A DNA stretch of 64,000 nucleotides from Acidimicrobiales bacterium (GTDB taxonomy: Bacteria > Actinomycetota > Acidimicrobiia > Acidimicrobiales > Poriferisodalaceae): positions 31,479 through 95,478 of the forward strand of contig JASLTG010000007.1 of assembly GCA_030743005.1 (NCBI GenBank), written 5' to 3'. The notes below the pieces were generated by a model. It was not told the origin of the DNA. It did no database searches and saw nothing but the letters and a program-made list of their open reading frames with translations. Numbering within the stretch: position 1 is the stretch's first letter; each line of letters starts with the position of its first letter. Positions 59,436-64,000 of the stretch are shown one piece after another. The position numbers and the translations under genes were made by a program.

Positions 59436-61847
59436 CTAGACCCGCAACTTCTTGTTCAGTGGGTCAACGGCAGCAGCATCAAGAACTGATGCCTGGCGCC
59501 TATCTCCCATGATCTGGATTTCGAAAACGGAACCAGGTTCTTCGAACTTGGGATGCACATAGGCGAAAGCCAGACTTTTGTTTGTGCTGTGGCTCCAAGT
59601 TCCGCTGGTTGTTATGCCGATCAACGTGTCACCTGAATAAACAGGTTCATTACCGCGGCATTCAGCGTCGTCAGTGTTGACCTCGCAATAGACGAGGACC
59701 ATGTCCAGTTCCTCTCCAGAGCGACTGACAACAACGTCTTTTCCAATGAAATTTTTTGATTGATCAACGAATCGTTCGAGCCGGGCCTCGATAGGGGTAA
59801 TTTCGGTGGTGAGTTCAGAACCCCAGGCCTTGTAGGCCTTTTCAATGCGCATTTCGTTCATCGCGTAACTTCCGTAATGAACCATTGAGTGAGGTGTCCC
59901 GGAGTCGATAAGGGCATCGTAGAGGTGGAGCATCGAATCAATCGGGTGATGAAGTTCCCACCCCAGCTCACCGACATAGCTAACCCGCAGCGCTATGCAC
60001 GGGACGCCAGCGACCTCAATCTCCTGTCCGGTTAGCCAAGGAAAATTTTGGGTGGAGAGATCAGCATCGGTGAGAGGCTGGATGACTTCCCTTGACAGTG
60101 GACCGCTTACAGCCAAAATAGCCAGTTCGTCGGTCATATCCTGAACGGTGACATCTTCGCCCTCAACGACGTGCTGTGTGAGCCAGTCACGGTCATGAAG
60201 TTGGCCCATTATCGAGCTGTTCAGATAGAAGCGTTCAGATCCGAGACGAGTGATTGTCATCTCGCATTCGATACCACCCTGAGACGTCAACATATGTGAG
60301 AGCCGGATACCGCCATTCTTGGTTGGAAGCTTGTTGGCAGCCAGCCGATCAAGCAAAGACGCAGCGTTCCTGCCTGATACTTCAAGCTTTGAGAACGCCG
60401 TAAGGTCAGCGATACCGACCCTTTCACGGGTTCCCGTCACCTCTATACCCACCGCGTCAAGAGCGTTTGATCGTCGAAAAGAGTGCTCTTCTGTTGCACC
60501 AAAATATTGAGGTCTTTCCCAACCGAAAATTTCCATCCATTGAGCATCTAGTTCGCAGAAGCGGTCGTATACCGGAGTCGGTTTTATTGGGCGTCCAGCG
60601 AATCTTTGCTCACCGGGAAGCCGCACCTGATACATCTCGTGGAATTCGTCGATCGCTTTCGCTTCGGCGTAAGGCCCCTTGGGGTATGTATGAGGTCCAA
60701 AGCGTCGCGGGTCCATCTCAGCGACATTGATTTCTGTCTGACCGTGAACCATCCACTGAGCCAAATACTTTCCTACACCCGGTCCTTGCGTCACTCCGAT
60801 CGACGCACCAGCGCACACCCAATAATTCTTTAGTCCCGGTGCGGGACCCATCAGATATCCAGAATCAGGGGTATGAGTGATAGGTCCAGAGACCGTGGTG
60901 CGGATCCCTGCCTCACCGAATACTGGAATGCGTTGGGCAGCGAGTTCAAGCCATGGCATTAGGACATCGTGATCGGGTGGAGTCAAATAAAAATGCAGAT
61001 CCCAGTCGATGCCGTCTACTCCGTAGGTCTTGGCTCCGGCGCGTTCGTAGGGCCCAATGATCAAGCCGTCGATCTCTCGCCGGTAATAGCACGACGCGCG
61101 GGGATCTCGGATGACAGGCAAATCGAAATCCAAGGCGGCGACCTCTGGGATTGCCTCAGTCACCAGATATTGGTGAATGACAGAAACGATAGGAACGTCG
61201 TAACCGACCATCTCACCTAATTGCGGGGCATAGCAGCCAGCTGCATTCACGACGTGTTCTGCGACTAACTGACCTTTGTCAGTCGTTATCTCCCAGCGAC
61301 TATCGGGGAGTTGCCGCATGCTGGTTACCAAAGTGTGACGTCGAATCTGAGCCCCTAACTGCCTGGCACCCTTCGCCATAGCGTTGGTTGAGCTACTCGG
61401 ATCACTCCAACCGTCATTTGGGGTCCAAAACCCCAGCTTCACATCATCAACATTTAGCAGTGGCTGGCGTCTAAGGATCTCTTCAGGAGAAATAAGGTGG
61501 CTTTCCACACCAACGAGATCCAGCATTCCTTGGACATAACGAAACCAGTCGACTTCGTTATCTGTGAGCGCCAGACGAATCGCCCCGGTGGGATGCCACC
61601 CCGCGAACAAACCGGTCTCTTCTTCGAGGCGGTCGTAAAGCAGAGGTGCCTCAGCGTGAACCTTTGCCATATTTAGGCTGCCAATGAAATGGGGGACTAA
61701 ACCTGCCGCATGCCAGGTAGACCCTGAAGTCAGTTCGCCTTTTTCGAGTAACGCTATGTTGGTCCACCCTTCATGAGCGAGGTGATACAACAGCCCTACC
61801 CCCATGGCACCACCACCAATGATCGCTACCTGAACCTCGTCGTTCAT
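59436..61847 (-). CDS. FAD-dependent dimethylglycine/sarcosine dehydrogenase-like enzyme with GcvT domain
   Basis: 803 residues. The N-terminal Rossmann motif is VAIIGGGAMGVGL (8-20) and TSGSTWHAAG at 40-49 contains H46, the residue that in dimethylglycine dehydrogenase binds FAD covalently. A DAO oxidoreductase domain runs to about 400; from about 430 to the end is an aminomethyltransferase (GcvT)-like folate domain (YVGELGWELHHPIDS, NEMRIEKAYKAWGSELT). It oxidises N-methyl groups and passes formaldehyde to tetrahydrofolate. It follows a paralog 40 nt upstream. Confidence 0.93.
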   Translation of the reverse strand: MNDEVQVAIIGGGAMGVGLLYHLAHEGWTNIALLEKGELTSGSTWHAAGLVPHFIGSLNMAKVHAEAPLLYDRLEEETGLFAGWHPTGAIRLALTDNEVDWFRYVQGMLDLVGVESHLISPEEILRRQPLLNVDDVKLGFWTPNDGWSDPSSSTNAMAKGARQLGAQIRRHTLVTSMRQLPDSRWEITTDKGQLVAEHVVNAAGCYAPQLGEMVGYDVPIVSVIHQYLVTEAIPEVAALDFDLPVIRDPRASCYYRREIDGLIIGPYERAGAKTYGVDGIDWDLHFYLTPPDHDVLMPWLELAAQRIPVFGEAGIRTTVSGPITHTPDSGYLMGPAPGLKNYWVCAGASIGVTQGPGVGKYLAQWMVHGQTEINVAEMDPRRFGPHTYPKGPYAEAKAIDEFHEMYQVRLPGEQRFAGRPIKPTPVYDRFCELDAQWMEIFGWERPQYFGATEEHSFRRSNALDAVGIEVTGTRERVGIADLTAFSKLEVSGRNAASLLDRLAANKLPTKNGGIRLSHMLTSQGGIECEMTITRLGSERFYLNSSIMGQLHDRDWLTQHVVEGEDVTVQDMTDELAILAVSGPLSREVIQPLTDADLSTQNFPWLTGQEIEVAGVPCIALRVSYVGELGWELHHPIDSMLHLYDALIDSGTPHSMVHYGSYAMNEMRIEKAYKAWGSELTTEITPIEARLERFVDQSKNFIGKDVVVSRSGEELDMVLVYCEVNTDDAECRGNEPVYSGDTLIGITTSGTWSHSTNKSLAFAYVHPKFEEPGSVFEIQIMGDRRQASVLDAAAVDPLNKKLRV

Positions 61848-61887
61848 CTCCCCATCTTCTTTTCTGCTTCGCCGAATATTTCTGTGA

Positions 61888-64000
61888 TCACGACCGAACC
61901 CTCTTGTTCGTTGGGTCGTAGAAACTCCTAATGCTTGGAGTTACGGCGCGCCTGCGCGTTCCAATTTCGATTTGCCAGTCCCCAGAATCCAACCAGGCCT
62001 GATCGACGCCGCTTGGGTTGTTGAGATAGGCCATCGACAGGCAACGATCTTGGGTGTGGCTCCACATACCGCCAGTGGTCCGCCCGACATAAATGCCGTC
62101 CCGAAAGACGGGATCGTCGTGATAGCTGACGAGCTCCGGGTCCTCAATTCGCAATTGGATGAGACGCTTTGCTCGAGGCTGTTCTTTTTGCGCTATCAGT
62201 GCCTCACGTCCTATGAATCCGCCAGGTTTTTGCCATGCAACGGCGAAACCAAGGCCAGCCTCAAGCGGGGTGTCTTCATCGGAGATGTCGTGACCCCAAT
62301 GGCGGTACCCGGCTTCCAAACGCAACGAATTCATCGCGTGAAATCCGGCATGGCGCAGGCCGAAAGAATCGCCGTTGGCGATGATTTCGTCATAGACAGA
62401 AGTTGCTTGGTTCGCGGGGACATACAACTCCCAGCCGAGTTCACCTACATAACTCATACGTAAGGCGTTGCAAGGAACTCCGGCAATATTGATCAGATTC
62501 ATAGACCCGAAAGGGAAGGATTCGTTTGAGAGGTCAAGATTTGAGATTGTTTGCAAAAGGTCGCGAGAGCGTGGGCCCATCACGCCTAAGACACTCCAGT
62601 CGTCTGTGATGTCGGAAATCTCAACGGAGCGACCACGACAGGCTCGACGCAGCCACGCCCAGTCGCGTGTTTGGGATGCAGCGCTCGTGACAACCCAGAA
62701 CTCGTCACTGGCTAGTCGAGTAACGGTGAGGTCGGCTTCAATGCCGCCTCTCTCATTGAGCCACTGCGTATACACGGCCCTTCCGGGAACGACATCAATC
62801 AAGTTGGCGCTTAGCTGTTCGAGAACCTCAAGAGCTTCAGACCCTCGCACAGCGAACTTCGCGAAAGAACTTTGGTCGAAGAGTCCGACGGCGTTGCGCA
62901 CGGCGTCGCATTCGGCTCGCATGTTGTCGTGCCAGTTCTGTTTCCCGTATGAATACTGATACTCACGAACTTGTCCGTCGTCGGCAAACCAGTTTGGACG
63001 CTCCCAACCAGCTGTTTCACCGAAGACGGCTCCAGCGTCATCCAACGCCTGGTGGAGCGAACTTTTTCGCGCTCCTCGTGCCGACTCGTACTGTCGGAAC
63101 GGCCAATGCATTGCATACAAGAGCCCCAAGGACTCCGAGATTCGTTCTTCTAGGTAAGAACGATCGTTTTGGAAAGGGAAAGAGCGACGTATATCAGCGC
63201 CAGAAAGGTCCATGGGCGGATATCCGTCGACGATCCAGTCGGCAAGAACCCATCCAGCGCCGCCGGCTGTTTGAATGCCGACCGAGTTGAAACCGGCTGC
63301 GACAAAGCAGCGGTCAACCTCGGGCGACTCGCCCAAATAAAAGGTTCCGTCCGGTGTGAAGGCCTCAGGGCCGTTGAAGAACAGTTGCAGCCCGGCGTCA
63401 GCTAGAGACGGCATTCGGCGACAGGCAGCTTCGAAGATCGGTCCAATGTGATCCCAGTCTTCGGGCAGCGTACCGAAACAAAAATCTCGAGGAACACCAT
63501 CAAGATTCCAGATCTTTGCTTTCGGTTCGAAGAACCCTGCCATGATCTTCCCGGTTTCTTCCTTGAAATAGGTGTAGTTACTGGGATCGCGAACTATCGG
63601 CATGCCCCGCTCAGCACCTTGGAGTGGTTCCGTGACGATGTAAAAGTGTTCGCATGCTTGGAGTGGCACGTTCACCCCAATTGTTTCGGCAAGGTGGCGC
63701 GTCCACATCCCGGCAGCCATGACGACGGTCTCAGCTTCGATGGTGTGCCCGTCCTCGGTTTCTACGCCGATGCAGGTGTCGCCGTCCTTGAGGAGTCGTT
63801 GAACCGCGACTCCTTCAACGATTGTCGCTCCGCCTTGGCGGGCGCCCTTCACCAACGCCATTGTTGTATCGACAGGCGACGTTTGCCCGTCTTTAGGAAT
63901 GAATAGCGCACCAACCAGGTCGTCGGTGCGTAACAAGGGCACCTTCTCTTGTAGTTCGTCCATATCGATTTCTCGAATTTCGACGCCAACAGTTGATGCC
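61888..64000 (-). CDS. FAD-dependent dimethylglycine/sarcosine dehydrogenase-like enzyme, N-terminus cut
   Basis: The stop is inside the window but the frame runs open through 64000. The first Met at 63963 is internal: 12 more codons (ending GVEIREIDMDEL) precede it, so the FAD Rossmann start lies outside. At least 704 residues are present. Visible parts are ETVVMAAGMWTRHLAETIGV, HFYIVTEPLQGAERGMPIVRDPSNYTY in outline, WERPNWFADDG and the GcvT-like end YVGELGWELYVPA, RLEAGYRHWGHDI and GFIGREALIAQKE. It is a paralog of the next gene and lies 40 nt before it. Confidence 0.93.
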   Translation of the reverse strand, partial: ASTVGVEIREIDMDELQEKVPLLRTDDLVGALFIPKDGQTSPVDTTMALVKGARQGGATIVEGVAVQRLLKDGDTCIGVETEDGHTIEAETVVMAAGMWTRHLAETIGVNVPLQACEHFYIVTEPLQGAERGMPIVRDPSNYTYFKEETGKIMAGFFEPKAKIWNLDGVPRDFCFGTLPEDWDHIGPIFEAACRRMPSLADAGLQLFFNGPEAFTPDGTFYLGESPEVDRCFVAAGFNSVGIQTAGGAGWVLADWIVDGYPPMDLSGADIRRSFPFQNDRSYLEERISESLGLLYAMHWPFRQYESARGARKSSLHQALDDAGAVFGETAGWERPNWFADDGQVREYQYSYGKQNWHDNMRAECDAVRNAVGLFDQSSFAKFAVRGSEALEVLEQLSANLIDVVPGRAVYTQWLNERGGIEADLTVTRLASDEFWVVTSAASQTRDWAWLRRACRGRSVEISDITDDWSVLGVMGPRSRDLLQTISNLDLSNESFPFGSMNLINIAGVPCNALRMSYVGELGWELYVPANQATSVYDEIIANGDSFGLRHAGFHAMNSLRLEAGYRHWGHDISDEDTPLEAGLGFAVAWQKPGGFIGREALIAQKEQPRAKRLIQLRIEDPELVSYHDDPVFRDGIYVGRTTGGMWSHTQDRCLSMAYLNNPSGVDQAWLDSGDWQIEIGTRRRAVTPSIRSFYDPTNKRVRS

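Noticed and set aside
1..64000. CRISPR arrays, insertion sequences, prophage, toxin-antitoxin pairs
   Set aside because: Reading through the window showed no regularly spaced repeats, transposase, integrase or phage motifs, and intergenic gaps are short; the only gap above 300 bases holds the tmRNA.

Overview
The window looks like a chromosomal piece of an actinobacterium, most likely a marine or other free-living member of the Acidimicrobiia. The taxonomy is inferred. The evidence is: an actinobacterial-type tmRNA beside smpB; a CysO-type sulfur carrier ending in AVAGG next to a Rv1339-like metallo-beta-lactamase protein, rph and rdgB (the mycobacterial Rv1335-Rv1341 neighbourhood without mec and cysM); two luciferase-like, probably F420-linked oxidoreductases; a DevR/DevS (DosR/DosS)-like two-component pair; and base composition near 50% GC. 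No insertion sequence, phage gene, CRISPR array or rRNA is visible. Genes are tightly packed, often with 1-4 nt stop/start overlaps.

Layout. 1-11.5 kb: catabolic and redox genes (SDR tail, luciferase-like enzymes, a Baeyer-Villiger-type monooxygenase, an enoyl-CoA hydratase / CoA-transferase / MFS / flavin-fold operon, nitroreductase, gamma-glutamyltransferase). 11.5-20.9 kb: a compact nitrous oxide reduction locus on the minus strand, nosZ-nosD-nosF-nosY-nosL-cytochrome c. It is preceded by an operon of a lipoprotein cupredoxin, a PAS histidine kinase and a DevR-like response regulator. 20.9-32.5 kb: P450, amidase, cupin, AlaX-like editing protein, enoyl-CoA hydratase, ROK kinase, thioesterase, a persulfide-dioxygenase/rhodanese fusion, a methyltransferase and a second BVMO. 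32.5-41.3 kb: housekeeping (ssrA, smpB, cysO, Rv1339-like, rph, rdgB, clpP, rpe, TrmA-family methyltransferase, thiolase). 41.4-57.9 kb: a membrane protein, an orphan molybdenum hydroxylase large subunit, hydrolases, a 1302-residue hydantoinase/oxoprolinase fusion, aminotransferase, amidase, TesB, a CoA-transferase and a DMT transporter. 57.9-64 kb: an MttB-family methyltransferase without an amber codon, followed by two dimethylglycine/sarcosine-dehydrogenase-like enzymes, the last cut by the window edge.

How the parts may work together. The nos locus encodes the N2O reductase, its copper-site maturation machinery (NosD, NosF, NosY, NosL) and two candidate electron carriers (cupredoxin and cytochrome c lipoprotein). 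A near-consensus DosR box lies upstream of the cupredoxin-kinase-regulator operon. A weaker match and a start-proximal hairpin lie upstream of nosZ. The response regulator keeps the DosR residues that read GGGAC. The testable model is an oxygen- or redox-responsive DevRS-like switch for N2O respiration in an actinobacterium. The 58-64 kb block suggests demethylation of quaternary or tertiary amines into the one-carbon folate pool. Much of the rest fits use of diverse dissolved organic compounds through CoA thioesters, amidases and flavin monooxygenases.
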